DNA of 64,000 bases from Aurantiacibacter poecillastricola (lineage in GTDB: Bacteria; Pseudomonadota; Alphaproteobacteria; Sphingomonadales; Sphingomonadaceae): positions 682,001 through 746,000 of the forward strand of contig NZ_JAVAMS010000001.1 in NCBI RefSeq assembly GCF_030730945.1. Direction: 5' to 3'. A program made the translations under genes and the position numbers. Shown here piece after piece: positions 44,826 to 55,351 of this stretch. The notes beneath the pieces are model-generated. The model worked only from the letters and a program-made list of their open reading frames with translations. It did not search any database and was not told the origin of the DNA. Position 1 is the first letter of the stretch; each line of letters starts with the position of its first letter.

Positions 44826-46100
44826 CTATGCAGGTGTGTTCGAACCGTTCCTGAACATCCCGCCCACCAGCCTTGCGAGCGAACGCGACTTGCGCACGCC
44901 GCGCGGGCCCGATTTCATCACCCGCTTGCGGAACAGGCTGGCGCCCGCCTTCACGAAGATGCCCACGCACAGCGCCTGCCAGGCGAGCGCGACAACATGC
45001 GGCCACAGGCTCTCCTCCATCGCGGCGCGCGCAACCATGGCGAAGGGCGAGGACAGGGGGAATGCCACGGCGGTATATTCGATCCAGCCCCCGCGATCGG
45101 TTACCGCGAGGCTTGCAAAGAAGAACACGAGGATCTGGAACATAGTCGCCGGCATGGAAAGCGTCTGCACTTCGCGCACGGTCGTCGCCAGCGAGCCTAC
45201 TGCAAGAAAGATCGAGCCGAGCAGCAGGTAGCCCATGCCGAAATAGAGCGCGAAAAGCAGGAAGAACATCGGCCAGCCCACGCCCGGATTGGCGTAGTCC
45301 GATAGCGATACGCCGCCCGCCGACAGGATGACGAAGGCCGTGCTGCCCCACAGCGCGATACCCACTACCGAGATGCCAAGCATGGCAAACAGTTTGCCCA
45401 GAAACACCGCGTCCATCGGGATGGCGGCGGCGAGGATCTCGATGATCTTGTTGCCCTTCTCCTCCACCAGGTTCGACAATACCATCGAGGCGAGCAGCAT
45501 GATCAGCAGGAACAGCAGCAATTGCCCGCCTTGCGCGGTGTGCAGGCGCCCGGTGTTCTGCGAGGCGCCGCTGGTTTCCACCGTGTTGGTGGTGACCTGC
45601 GGGTAGCTGCGCGCGCCGGGATCGGCAGCATGCGCAGCAACCAAGGCAACCATGCCTTCCCAGCGGATGAGCCGTCCCTGCGTGGCGGTAAGCTGGGGAG
45701 CCTGCGGGGACCCGGTCACGATGGCGGCGAAGGTGCCTTCGCCTGTTTCCAGATAGCCGGTCGCGTCGAAGCTTTCGCCCGGTGCCAGCCGCTTTATCTC
45801 GACCATGTGCGGTACGGCAGGCCCGACCAGCCCACGCACCTCCTCGCGCGCGGCGAGCATGGCGTCCACATCGCCTCCCTCCATCGCGATACCGACATCG
45901 GCGGCAGCAGCTTCGGTCTGGACCTGCGCACCCACGCCGCCTGCCAGCGCCATCACGGCGACGGGGAAGAGCGGGCCGAGCAGGAAGAAGATGAATGCAC
46001 GACTGAAGAGGATGGCGGTGAAATCGCGCCGGGCGATGACGAAGGCGGCCTGCCACAGCGACAGCCGACCGCCGGTGTCGTTTCGCTCGTGCGTGGTCAT
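44826..46100 (-). CDS. ABC-2 type transporter permease (NatB-like)
   Basis: A 424-residue permease: an N-terminal helix (about 27-45), a large extracytoplasmic domain to about 180, then five helices, the pattern of the ABC-2 and NatB family. It probably forms the membrane part of an exporter with the ATPase encoded upstream, whose stop overlaps this start (ATGA). Substrate could be sodium, a peptide or a lipid; sequence does not say. msrB lies 10 bases downstream on the same strand. Confidence 0.88.
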   Translation of the reverse strand: MTTHERNDTGGRLSLWQAAFVIARRDFTAILFSRAFIFFLLGPLFPVAVMALAGGVGAQVQTEAAAADVGIAMEGGDVDAMLAAREEVRGLVGPAVPHMVEIKRLAPGESFDATGYLETGEGTFAAIVTGSPQAPQLTATQGRLIRWEGMVALVAAHAADPGARSYPQVTTNTVETSGASQNTGRLHTAQGGQLLLFLLIMLLASMVLSNLVEEKGNKIIEILAAAIPMDAVFLGKLFAMLGISVVGIALWGSTAFVILSAGGVSLSDYANPGVGWPMFFLLFALYFGMGYLLLGSIFLAVGSLATTVREVQTLSMPATMFQILVFFFASLAVTDRGGWIEYTAVAFPLSSPFAMVARAAMEESLWPHVVALAWQALCVGIFVKAGASLFRKRVMKSGPRGVRKSRSLARLVGGMFRNGSNTPA

Positions 46101-47119
46101 GGCCGCTCTCCTTCGCTGTTCGTCACCATGTCGCGCGCAGCCGCCTCGCCCGCGATGGCAACGAAGGCATCGTGCAGGCCCGCCCGCTCAATGGATAGCG
46201 ACTGGATGCCAGCCTCACCTTCTATCAGCGCCTTGAGCAGCGGCTCCACACCGCTTTCAGGCAGGGCGAAGTCCCAGAAATAACCGTTGCGCCGGGCATC
46301 GGGGGGCAGGGCCGCACGCCATGCCCCCTCGATATTGCGCGTCTCCAGGCGAACCTGTGCGGGGATACGGTCGCGCGCCTCGTCCACCTTCCCGGCGAAG
46401 GGCACCTTGCCGCCTGCAATGATCGCGATCCCCTCGCACAGCCTTTCGGCATGGGCGATGACGTGGGTGGAGAAGATCACCGTCGTGCCCTTGTCGGCGA
46501 GGCTGCGGATCAGCCCTTCCAGCTTGCCCTGGTTGATCGCGTCGAGCCCGCTGAAGGGCTCGTCGAACACCACCAGCTTCGGCTCGTGCACCAGCGTGCC
46601 CAGCAATTGCACGGTCTGCGCCATGCCTTTCGACAGCTGGCGGATCTGCCGGTCGATCGCATGGCCGAGGCCGTGGGCCTCCATCAGTTCCTTGCCGCGC
46701 ACGCGACCGATGTCGAGCGGCAGGCCGCGCAACGCTCCCATGAAACCGATCGCGTCATAGGCTTTCATCGACGGATAAAGGCCGCGTTCCTCGGGCAGGT
46801 AGCCGATGCGGCGGGCGACGTCCTGCGGATCGTTGCTGCCCAGCACGCGGCGCGTGCCCTCGTCGGGATCGATGATGCCCAGCAGCATGCGCAGCGTGGT
46901 GGTCTTGCCTGCGCCGTTGGGGCCGAGAATGCCGTAGATCGCGCCCTCGGGCACGGCTATGTCCACCCCGTCCACCGCCAGGGTGCCGTCGAACCGCTTG
47001 ACGAGCCCGCACGCCTCGATGGCGGGCTTGCGCTCGTCCGTTGTGTGCGCCGAAGCCGCGGCCGCGGAAAATTCGCCCGAGGCCGAATTGGGCGGGGTCA
47101 AACTGGTCGCCATATCCAT
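46097..47119 (-). CDS. ABC transporter ATP-binding protein (NatA-like)
   Basis: A 340-residue ATPase with Walker A GPNGAGKTT (about 69-77), the signature LSKGM near 163, Walker B LVVFDEP near 182 and the switch His in FSTHV near 214. About 80 residues follow the ATPase core, common in NatA/CcmA-type exporters. The first 30 residues are low-complexity, and ATG 47113 is an alternative start. Diverges from queG across 45 bases. Confidence 0.92.
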   Translation of the reverse strand: MDMATSLTPPNSASGEFSAAAASAHTTDERKPAIEACGLVKRFDGTLAVDGVDIAVPEGAIYGILGPNGAGKTTTLRMLLGIIDPDEGTRRVLGSNDPQDVARRIGYLPEERGLYPSMKAYDAIGFMGALRGLPLDIGRVRGKELMEAHGLGHAIDRQIRQLSKGMAQTVQLLGTLVHEPKLVVFDEPFSGLDAINQGKLEGLIRSLADKGTTVIFSTHVIAHAERLCEGIAIIAGGKVPFAGKVDEARDRIPAQVRLETRNIEGAWRAALPPDARRNGYFWDFALPESGVEPLLKALIEGEAGIQSLSIERAGLHDAFVAIAGEAAARDMVTNSEGERP

Positions 47120-47164
47120 GCCTTATCAGCTAATGGCGAGGAATGAACGGGAACAACCCGCAGA

Positions 47165-48226
47165 ATGGTTAATGACGCTGCAACCCTTTCGCTTGAGGAT
47201 GCGCTGAAGGCAAAGGCGCGCGAGCTGGGCTTCGCCGCCGTCGGCATCGCCGAGGCGCGCGACGACCCCCGGACGGCAGAGCGCCTGCGCGAGTGGCTGG
47301 CAGCAGGGCGACATGGCGACATGCAATGGATGGAGGACCGCGCCGACGTGCGGCAGGGCCCGCACAGCATGTGGCCCGAAGCAAGAAGCGTGATCGCGCT
47401 CGGCATGAGCTACGCGCCCGATATCAGCCCGCTGGCCCCGGAACGTTTCGAACGCGAGGCTGCCATTTCGGTCTATGCGCAGGGGCGCGACTATCACGAT
47501 GTCGTGAAGAAGGCGCTGAAGGCGCTGGCTCGCTGGCTGGTGGAGCAGCGACCCGACACCGAGCTCAAGGTGTTCGTGGATACAGCGCCGGTGATGGAGA
47601 AACCGCTGGGCGAGGTGGCTGGGATCGGCTGGCAGGGCAAGCACACCAATCTCGTCAGCCGCGAACATGGCAGCTGGCTGTTCCTCGGCGCGATCTACAC
47701 CACGCTTGAGCTTTCTCCTGACGATGCGCATGACGACCGCTGCGGTTCGTGCCGGGCGTGCCAGGATGCCTGCCCCACGGACGCCTTCCCCAAGCCCTAC
47801 CAGCTCGATGCGCGGCGCTGCATTTCGTATCTCACCATCGAGCACAAGGGGCCGATACCGCACGAATTCCGCGAGGCCATCGGCAACCGCATCTATGGCT
47901 GCGACGATTGCCTGGCGGTGTGCCCGTGGAACAAGTTCGCCGAGACCGCCGCGCGCCATGCAAGGCTCGCCCCGCGCGAGGATCTCGTCGATCCTGACCT
48001 GGCGGAATTGCTTGCGCTGGACGATGCCGCTTTCCGCGCGAAATTCTCCGGCTCGCCCATCAAGCGCGTGGGCCGCGCCAGCTTCGTGCGCAATTGCCTG
48101 ATCGCGGCGGGCAACAGCGGGGATACGTCGCTCTTGCCGCAGGTTGAAGTACTGGCGAGTGACCCTGATGCGGTGGTGGCGGAAGCGGCCGCGTGGGCGC
48201 GCGCAAAGCTTACCGCATCTCCTTGA
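47165..48226 (+). CDS. queG: Epoxyqueuosine reductase
   Basis: 353 residues, cobalamin- and iron-sulfur-dependent. It catalyses the final step of queuosine synthesis, reducing epoxyqueuosine in the wobble position of GUN-anticodon tRNAs. Two ferredoxin-like cluster motifs are present: [12 protein letters not shown] near 194-205 and [10 protein letters not shown] near 246-255. The N-terminal domain shows SYAPDI and GWQGKHTN blocks typical of QueG. The end overlaps the convergent flavoprotein by 17 bases. Confidence 0.95.
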   Translation: MVNDAATLSLEDALKAKARELGFAAVGIAEARDDPRTAERLREWLAAGRHGDMQWMEDRADVRQGPHSMWPEARSVIALGMSYAPDISPLAPERFEREAAISVYAQGRDYHDVVKKALKALARWLVEQRPDTELKVFVDTAPVMEKPLGEVAGIGWQGKHTNLVSREHGSWLFLGAIYTTLELSPDDAHDDRCGSCRACQDACPTDAFPKPYQLDARRCISYLTIEHKGPIPHEFREAIGNRIYGCDDCLAVCPWNKFAETAARHARLAPREDLVDPDLAELLALDDAAFRAKFSGSPIKRVGRASFVRNCLIAAGNSGDTSLLPQVEVLASDPDAVVAEAAAWARAKLTASP

Positions 48227-49433
48227 GCGGCACGTCCGTATCGGCCAGCAGCTCCGGCGAAACCTCGGCGCGGGCTTTCACCAGTTTGCCGCCCTGCGCA
48301 TAGTCCTTGGTGCGATTGACCGCATCGACCGCGATCACGATCCCGTCGCGCAGGTAGATCACGGAGAAGCTGCGCTCGGCCGGGTCGCCACGAAGTACGG
48401 TGGCGTCGTGACCGATGGACAGGCCCGCCGTCTGCAGCCGCAGGTCGTACTGGTTCGACCAGAACCACGGCATCGCGTCGTAGGGTTGCGGATCGCCGCA
48501 GATGGCCTTCGCCACGGTGTTTGCCATGTCATGCGCGTTCTGCACGCTTTCCAGTCGCACCACGGCGCCATTGGCGTAGGGGTTGGCGTGCGCGGCGCAG
48601 TCGCCGATGGCATACACCTTCTCAAGGCTGGTGTGACAGGTGTCGGAGACATCGACGCCGTTCGCCCCTGCCGCTCCCGCCGCAATCAGCGGGCCGACCG
48701 AGGGGACGATACCGATCCCCGCCACCACCGCATCGCAGGCAATGGTCTCGCCAGAGGCGAGCGTGACACCTTCGACGCGGCTTTCGCCCTCCAGCCGCTC
48801 CACCTGCGCGCCCAGCCGCAGTGCAACACCCTGGCGCTGGTGTTCCTCGGCGAAGAAGTTCGAGAGGTCTTCTCCGGCCACGCGCGACAGCAGGCGATCC
48901 TGCGTCTCGACCACCGTGACGCTGCAGCCAAGCTTGCGCAGCACCGAGGCTGCCTCGAGGCCGATATAGCCGCCGCCAACGACCACGAAGTTGCGGATTC
49001 CTGCCTGCAGGTCTTCCAGCAAGCGGTCGACGTCGCGCCGGTCGCGCACTGCATGGAGGCCATCGAGGTGGGAGCCGGGGCAGGATAGCCGCCTTGCATC
49101 GCCGCCGCCCGACCAGATGAGGCGCACATATCCCACCTGTTCACCGGAGGCGAGGTGGAGTTCCCTCGCTTCGGGGTCGATCCGGGTCACGCTTTCGCCC
49201 AGCGTCAGGCCGATCTGCTTGTCGGCCCAGAACTGCACCGGGCGGATGAGCAGGCGCTCGAACGGCTTCTCGCCCGCGAGATATTCCTTGGAGAGCGGCG
49301 GACGCTCGTAGGGCGGGCTGGGATCGCGGCCGATCATCTGGATCGAACCCTCGAACCCCTGCTGGCGCAAGGCGATCGCGGCCTGCGCCCCGCCATGGCC
49401 GGTGCCCACGATTACGACGTCATAACGGCTCAT
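48210..49433 (-). CDS. Ferredoxin reductase-like FAD/NAD(P)H oxidoreductase
   Basis: 407 residues of the putidaredoxin/rhodocoxin reductase family: FAD loop [13 protein letters not shown] (7-19), NAD loop [13 protein letters not shown] near 150, YAIGDCA near 278 and a C-terminal FWSNQYDL domain start. Such enzymes pass electrons from NADH to a [2Fe-2S] ferredoxin that serves P450s or oxygenases; no ferredoxin or P450 gene is adjacent. I prefer ATG 49433 over a TTG at 49469. GTG and ribosome signals are weak. Confidence 0.87.
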   Translation of the reverse strand: MSRYDVVIVGTGHGGAQAAIALRQQGFEGSIQMIGRDPSPPYERPPLSKEYLAGEKPFERLLIRPVQFWADKQIGLTLGESVTRIDPEARELHLASGEQVGYVRLIWSGGGDARRLSCPGSHLDGLHAVRDRRDVDRLLEDLQAGIRNFVVVGGGYIGLEAASVLRKLGCSVTVVETQDRLLSRVAGEDLSNFFAEEHQRQGVALRLGAQVERLEGESRVEGVTLASGETIACDAVVAGIGIVPSVGPLIAAGAAGANGVDVSDTCHTSLEKVYAIGDCAAHANPYANGAVVRLESVQNAHDMANTVAKAICGDPQPYDAMPWFWSNQYDLRLQTAGLSIGHDATVLRGDPAERSFSVIYLRDGIVIAVDAVNRTKDYAQGGKLVKARAEVSPELLADTDVPLKEMR

Positions 49434-49493
49434 GCCAAAGCGGTTCGCCAATATTCGCCGAAGCGTCAAGCCCGGCGGACGAAAGCGGACGGC

Positions 49494-52400
49494 CTAACCG
49501 TGGAGCAGGTTGCGCGCCTGGCTGGCAATCTGGGCAAGCATGGCCGGGGCAATCGGCGTCGCCCGCTGGGCGCGCGTCACCATGCGGCGGAACTGGTCCA
49601 CCGCGCTGGCATTTGCCTCTGCCCATTCGTTGATCGCCGCAATCGGATCGGCCGCGCCCTTGCCCTTGCGGGTGGCAAGGCCACGAAGGAACTCGAACCG
49701 CATCGCCTGGAAATCGCGCGCGAGCCCGGCCACCAGCAGCCGCTCCCACGGGTCCGAGGGAGACATGATCGCCGCCCGCGACTGCGCCCAGTCGATGCCG
49801 AGCAGCATGCCCAGCTTGATGAAGGCATTGGCAAGCTCGTCAGGCCCGATGCCGGTCTCGCTGGAGAGCCGCGCGATGCCGATGACACCGTCGAGCGCGA
49901 AAAGCCGTGCCACGGTTTCCGCCAGTTCCTGCGGTGCGCCCTTTTCGCACATGCGGGTCGCAATGCCTTCGACATGGGCCCGTGATTCGTCGCCCAGCAG
50001 CGAATCAACCTGATTGGTCAGCTCCTGCACGGTGTCGCCGATCTGTTCGCGCAGGTCCGAAGGCGAGATGGTGCCGCCGCCAGCACGCAGTAGATCCGCG
50101 ATGTGGCCGCGAAGCGCCAGCGCCGCCTGGTCGAACAGCATGAGCCGGGCATTCTCCGGCATGGCGCCGGTGTCGATCGAATCCCAGATTTCCTCCATGC
50201 CGAGCAGCTTGCTGGCAGCAACGAAACCGCTGCCGATGGCATCGAGTCCCGCGCCTTCCTCTTCGGCGAGCTCGAAGGGATGCAGCATGCCCATGCGATT
50301 GACGATCCGGTTGGCGACGACCGTGCCGACGATCTCACCCCGCAAACGGTGCTCCAGCAACTCCTTGCGGAAGTTTTCCTGCATCTGCGGCGGGAAATCA
50401 CTGAGGACCAGCGGATCGGCAGCATCGTCGCTTGCCAATGGGCTGGCTTCCACCGCGTCCTGTAACACCAGTTTGGAGTGCGAGAGCAGCACGGCGAGTT
50501 CGGGACGGGTCAATCCGCGCGAATCGGCGGCGCGGCGCTTCAGGTCCTCGGCATCGCCAAGGCTCTCGTTGTCGCGGTCGAGGCCGCCCAGTTCCTCCAG
50601 CGTCTCGATCAGCCGGGCCTGCGCGCCGACGGTACGGCTGCCGCCCTGTTCGGCGATTGAAAGCGCGAGCGCCTGCAGGCGGTTGTCCTCCAGCACCAGC
50701 TCGGCGACCTCCTCGGTCATGTCCTTCAGCAGCGCGTTGCGCTTCTCCTCGGACAGCTTGCCTGCCTCGCGCGCGGCAGCCAGCGCGATCTTGATGTTCA
50801 CCTCGTTGTCCGAGCAGTCGACGCCGGCGGAGTTGTCGATGAAATCGGTGTTGATCCGCCCGCCATGCAGCGCGAATTCGATGCGGCCCGCCTGAGTGAC
50901 GCCGAGATTGGCGCCCTCGCCGATCACCTTGGCGCGCAGGTCCTTGCCATTCACGCGCAGGGCATCGTTGCCCGGGTCGCCGACATCGGCGTGGCTCTCG
51001 TCGCTGGACTTGATGTAGGTGCCGATACCGCCGAACCAGATGAGATCGGCGGGGCTTTTCAGGATGGCCGCGATCAGGCTGTCGGGATCGATGCCCCCAT
51101 CCTTGATGGCGCTTTCCTCAATGCCAAGGGCAGTCGTCGCCTCCGTCGAGAGCTCGATGCGCTTCATCGTGCGCGGATAGATACCGCCCCCGCGCGAGAT
51201 CAGCTTCTCGTCATAGGCCTCCCAGTTGGATCGCTCCATCTCGAACAGGCGCTTCCTCTCCTTCCAGCTGACGGCAGGATCGGGATCGGGATCGATAAAG
51301 ATATGGCGGTGATCGAAGGCGGCGACCAGCTTGATGGCCTTGGACAGCAGCATGCCATTGCCGAACACGTCGCCCGACATGTCGCCGCAGCCCACCACGC
51401 GCACCGGGTCTTCCTGGACGTCCACGCCCATCTCGAGGAAGTGACGCTGCACCGAAATCCACGCGCCGCGCGCGGTAATGCCCATTTCCTTGTGGTCGTA
51501 GCCGTTGGAACCGCCGCTGGCGAAAGCGTCGCCCAGCCAGAAATCGTGTTCCAGGGCGATGGCATTGGCCGTGTCGGAGAAGGTCGCGGTGCCCTTGTCG
51601 GCAGCGACCACGAAATAGGGATCGTCGCCGTCGTGGATCACCACGTCCTGCGGGTGGACCACGGTGTCGCCCTCGTAGTTGTCGGTGATCGAAAGGAGCG
51701 TGCGGATATAGAGCTTGTAGCTCTCCTTGCCCTCGGCAAACCACGCGTCGCGGTCCACCGCTGGATTGGGCAGGCGCTTGGGATAGAAGCCGCCCTTGGC
51801 ACCTGTCGGCACGATGACGGCATTCTTCACCTTCTGCGCCTTCATCAGGCCCAGCACCTCGGTGCGGAAATCGTCGCGCCTGTCCGACCAGCGGATGCCG
51901 CCGCGCGCCACCGGGCCGGCGCGCAGGTGCACGCCTTCCACGCGGCGCGAATAGACGAAGATCTCGCGCCACGGCACGGGCTTGGGCAGGCCCGGCACCT
52001 GCGAGGAATCGAACTTGAAGGCCAGCGCCTCGTCGGCCGAGGGGGCGAAGGCATTGGTGCGCAGGATGGCGCGGATGGTCGACCAGTATAGGCGCAGGAT
52101 GCGGTCGTCATTGATCGCGGTAACCGCGGCAAGACCCGAACGGATCTCGTCGTGCAGCGCCTCGGCCGCCCTCGCCCGGTCGTCCCCGTTCTTGCCATCG
52201 TGGGCCTTGGGATCGTGCAGGGCGGCGAACAGGTCGATCAGGCCGCGCGTCACCTTGGGCGCACCGGCTAGCGCATCCACCACGGTGTAGATGGTGAAGG
52301 CGATATTGGCCTGTCGCAAATAGCGGTAGAAGGCGCGCAGCCAGTCGGTCTCGCGTGCCTTCAGGCCGGTCGCAAGCACCAGGCGGTTGAACACGTCGTC

Positions 52401-54239
52401 CTCCGCCCGGGCGTTGAGAACGCAGGAAATCGCGTCCTCGATCGAGCCCGCGCGTTCAAGCAACTCCGCCTGGTCGCTGCCGACGGGCAGGCCCAGGGTG
52501 AAGTCGTGAATCGTGCCGGCATCCTCGCCCATCAGTTCGGACGGGATTTCCGACAGCACGCGGAAGCCAAAATTCTCGAGCGCGGGAACGGCGTCCGACA
52601 GCGGGAGCGACCCGTGGTGCTGGTAGACCTTCAGGCGCAGGCGGTCGGGCTCGTCACCCTCGGCCCGGTAGAGGCGCACGTCGCGGCCTTCGCCGGTTTC
52701 CTCGGCGTGGGCGGCGAGATGGCGCAGGCGGGTGATGTCGACCGCGGCTTCGCTCGCGTCATAGGCGTCGCGGTAGAAGGGCGGGAAACTGTCCGCATAG
52801 CGCATGGCCAGTGCGGCGGCGCGGCTGGGTTCCTCGGTCTGGGCGAGAGCGTCTTCCACCGCGTCCTGCCAGCCGCGCAGCATGTCGACCAGCGCCTTGT
52901 CGATGCCCTCCACGTCGTTGTCCGGCGTCTTGCCGCGATTGTCCATCACGTAGCGCAGCAGGGCAAGGTTGCCGCCCTCGACCATCAGGCTCCAGTCGAG
53001 CGTGACGGCGCCGGTGCGCGTTTCCAGCATGTCCTGAACCTGCAGCCGCACCGAAGTGGAGATCATGTCCCGTGGCAGCCAGACGAAGGCGAACAGGTGT
53101 CGGCCCAGCGGCGCGGCGACCATCGTGGCGCGCGGACGCGGACGGTCGGCAAGGCCCATCATGGCGGTGGCGACACGGGTGATGTCGTCGTCGGAGAAGC
53201 TGATGATGAGATCGTGCGGCAGCGCGGTGAGGGCATGGACCAGCGACTTGTAGTCATGGCTGCCGGGATCGAAATCGAGGCGATCCATGATGGTCTTCAA
53301 TTGCTGGCGCAGCACCGGCACGCTGTCGGGCGAGGCCACCAGCGCGGCGCTGGTCCAGATCCCGGCATGCACGCTCAGCCCCTCGACCCGGCCTTTCTCC
53401 ATCAGCGGCACGATGAACAGGTCCACCGGCACCCGGCGATGCACTTTCGAAAGGCGGTTGGCCTTCACGATCAGCGGCGCGCGGCCCTGGTGTCCTTCAT
53501 TGCCGTCGAACCAGGCAAAGGCCTTGTCGAAGGCGTCGTCCGCCATCAGGTCGGGCGTCGAGCGGCGGCAGATACCGCAGGCGTCGGTCTGCGAGCCGTC
53601 GCGCTTCCTCACGACATGGCCGAGCTGCGTCATCATGCCGTCGCCAAGCCAGCGCAGCAGCGCCGCGCCTTCGGCATCGGGCAGGCGGTCGGCATCCCTG
53701 GAAATGGCGTCCTTCATCTGCGGCCAGTCGGCCACGACGGCGCGCACGTCGAGAATGGCAACTTCCAGGTCGGACTGCAGGTCGCGGCGCTCCTTTGCAT
53801 CGACCCTTGCCGTCTCGATGTAGACCCAGCTCTCCTTTTTCTCTCCCGTTCCCTCCCCTTCAGGCACGTCGACCAGCTTTTCCTCCCTGCGGCGCACCGG
53901 GAGGACGGGGTGGGCCAGCATGTCTATCGCAAGGCCGCGCGCAGCCATGGTGGCGGCAATCGAATCGACCAGGAAGGGCATGTCCTTGTTGATGATCGCG
54001 ATGCGCATGTAGCGCCGCTCGTCGGCCTCGGAACGGATGAGGATGGCAGGCTTGCCGTCCTCGCGCATGCGGGCCGCCTCGACCAGGAAGGTTGCGGCTT
54101 CGTCCAGCCGGTCGCCCTTCAGCTCGGTCTCGCCCGGCAGGAGCGAATCGCTGATCCGGTCCTTCAGCACGGCGGCAAAGCCCCGCTCTTCCTTGGTAAG
54201 TTCCTTGAAAGCGGCGGTTGCGCTGCCTGCTCTTGCCAT
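49494..54239 (-). CDS. gdhB: NAD-specific glutamate dehydrogenase, large type
   Basis: 1581 residues, the normal size of the 180-kDa class NAD-GDH that oxidises glutamate to 2-oxoglutarate and ammonium in catabolism. The N-terminal 700 residues hold ACT-like and helical regulatory parts. The catalytic core begins near 760 with VARGGIRWSDRRDDFRTE and AVIVPTGAKGGF (substrate-binding Lys), then GDMSGDVFGNGM and GEGANLGVTQAGR in the Rossmann part, and a C-terminal helical domain follows. ATG 54239, with AGGAGG eleven bases upstream, is the likely start. The product is often allosterically regulated in proteobacteria. Confidence 0.95.
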   Translation of the reverse strand: MARAGSATAAFKELTKEERGFAAVLKDRISDSLLPGETELKGDRLDEAATFLVEAARMREDGKPAILIRSEADERRYMRIAIINKDMPFLVDSIAATMAARGLAIDMLAHPVLPVRRREEKLVDVPEGEGTGEKKESWVYIETARVDAKERRDLQSDLEVAILDVRAVVADWPQMKDAISRDADRLPDAEGAALLRWLGDGMMTQLGHVVRKRDGSQTDACGICRRSTPDLMADDAFDKAFAWFDGNEGHQGRAPLIVKANRLSKVHRRVPVDLFIVPLMEKGRVEGLSVHAGIWTSAALVASPDSVPVLRQQLKTIMDRLDFDPGSHDYKSLVHALTALPHDLIISFSDDDITRVATAMMGLADRPRPRATMVAAPLGRHLFAFVWLPRDMISTSVRLQVQDMLETRTGAVTLDWSLMVEGGNLALLRYVMDNRGKTPDNDVEGIDKALVDMLRGWQDAVEDALAQTEEPSRAAALAMRYADSFPPFYRDAYDASEAAVDITRLRHLAAHAEETGEGRDVRLYRAEGDEPDRLRLKVYQHHGSLPLSDAVPALENFGFRVLSEIPSELMGEDAGTIHDFTLGLPVGSDQAELLERAGSIEDAISCVLNARAEDDVFNRLVLATGLKARETDWLRAFYRYLRQANIAFTIYTVVDALAGAPKVTRGLIDLFAALHDPKAHDGKNGDDRARAAEALHDEIRSGLAAVTAINDDRILRLYWSTIRAILRTNAFAPSADEALAFKFDSSQVPGLPKPVPWREIFVYSRRVEGVHLRAGPVARGGIRWSDRRDDFRTEVLGLMKAQKVKNAVIVPTGAKGGFYPKRLPNPAVDRDAWFAEGKESYKLYIRTLLSITDNYEGDTVVHPQDVVIHDGDDPYFVVAADKGTATFSDTANAIALEHDFWLGDAFASGGSNGYDHKEMGITARGAWISVQRHFLEMGVDVQEDPVRVVGCGDMSGDVFGNGMLLSKAIKLVAAFDHRHIFIDPDPDPAVSWKERKRLFEMERSNWEAYDEKLISRGGGIYPRTMKRIELSTEATTALGIEESAIKDGGIDPDSLIAAILKSPADLIWFGGIGTYIKSSDESHADVGDPGNDALRVNGKDLRAKVIGEGANLGVTQAGRIEFALHGGRINTDFIDNSAGVDCSDNEVNIKIALAAAREAGKLSEEKRNALLKDMTEEVAELVLEDNRLQALALSIAEQGGSRTVGAQARLIETLEELGGLDRDNESLGDAEDLKRRAADSRGLTRPELAVLLSHSKLVLQDAVEASPLASDDAADPLVLSDFPPQMQENFRKELLEHRLRGEIVGTVVANRIVNRMGMLHPFELAEEEGAGLDAIGSGFVAASKLLGMEEIWDSIDTGAMPENARLMLFDQAALALRGHIADLLRAGGGTISPSDLREQIGDTVQELTNQVDSLLGDESRAHVEGIATRMCEKGAPQELAETVARLFALDGVIGIARLSSETGIGPDELANAFIKLGMLLGIDWAQSRAAIMSPSDPWERLLVAGLARDFQAMRFEFLRGLATRKGKGAADPIAAINEWAEANASAVDQFRRMVTRAQRATPIAPAMLAQIASQARNLLHG

Positions 54240-54370
54240 GCTGCCTGTCTCCTCCTGAGAGGCGGCTTTCCGGACACTGGCGCCGCGACTCAATCCTTCC
54301 AGCGAAAGCGGTTACCGGAAGTTCCCGAGAGCCACTATCCTCCCGGCAATTCCCGCGCCAGTGATTTGTT

Positions 54371-55351
54371 TCAGGAGAAACCTTCCATCGTCAACCGCAG
54401 GCTTTCCTGCCGCGCCGCCGGATCGTACGTCGCGCCCGAGACGATGATTTCGTCCGCTTTGGTGCGCTCGATGAAGCGCCCGATCGCCTCGCGTACCGTG
54501 GCAGGCGAGCCTACCGCCTTGGCGACATCCAGCCCGGCGAGCATGGCCTGCGCCTGCACCGGCAGCGTGTCGCGATAGCCCGGAACGGGCGGTGGCAACT
54601 TGCCCGGATCGCCGCTGCGAAGCGCGACGAAGGCCTGCTCCTGGCTGCTGGCGAGCGTCTCGGCCTCGGCATCGGTCTCGGCGCACATCACGCCCATTGC
54701 CGCCATCACATGCGGTTTCTCCAGTGCTTCGGACGGGCGGAAATCCTGCCGGTAGATGCGCAGCGCCTCGTCCAGATGCGCGGGCGCGAAATGGCTGGCG
54801 AAGGCGTATGGCATGCCGAGCTTCGCCGCCAGTTGCGCCCCGAACAGGCTGGAGCCGAGGATCCACATCTCAACCTGCGCGCCCAGCCCCGGCGTCGCGG
54901 TGATCGGCAGGTCGAGATTGCCGGTGAACAGCGCGCGCAGTTCCATCACGTCTTGCGGGAAATACTCCGCCGCGCGGCCCAGATCCTTGCGCAGTGCCTG
55001 CCCGATGATCGGCGCGGAGCCGGGCGCGCGGCCTAGCCCGAGATCGATCCGGCCCGGGAACAGCGCGTCGAGCGCACCGAACTGCTCGGCAATCACGAAG
55101 GGGTTGTGATTGGGCAGCATGATCCCGCCCGCGCCAACGCGAATGGTGCTGGTGACATGGCCGATATGGCTGATCACCACCGCTGTCGGGCCGCCCGCAA
55201 TGCCGGTGCTGGCGTGGTGCTCTGCCACCCAGAAGCGCTTGTAGCCCGCTTCCTCTGCCACCTGCGCCAGCCGGCCTGCCTCGGCAATGGCCTCCTTGAT
55301 GCCGCTGCCTTCGCGAACGGGAACGAGGTCGAGAACGGAAAAGTCGGTCAT
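54371..55351 (-). CDS. Luciferase-like (LLM) flavin monooxygenase
   Basis: A 326-residue LLM family protein, (YceB-like/MsnO8-type subgroup). The TIM-barrel pattern SVLDLVPV, WVAEHHAS, GAGGIMLPNHNPFVIAEQF and GLGRAPG is clear. These enzymes bind reduced FMN; substrates range widely. Its ATG overlaps the stop of the hydrolase upstream, so the two are made together. It precedes the GDH gene by 131 bases. Confidence 0.88.
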   Translation of the reverse strand: MTDFSVLDLVPVREGSGIKEAIAEAGRLAQVAEEAGYKRFWVAEHHASTGIAGGPTAVVISHIGHVTSTIRVGAGGIMLPNHNPFVIAEQFGALDALFPGRIDLGLGRAPGSAPIIGQALRKDLGRAAEYFPQDVMELRALFTGNLDLPITATPGLGAQVEMWILGSSLFGAQLAAKLGMPYAFASHFAPAHLDEALRIYRQDFRPSEALEKPHVMAAMGVMCAETDAEAETLASSQEQAFVALRSGDPGKLPPPVPGYRDTLPVQAQAMLAGLDVAKAVGSPATVREAIGRFIERTKADEIIVSGATYDPAARQESLRLTMEGFS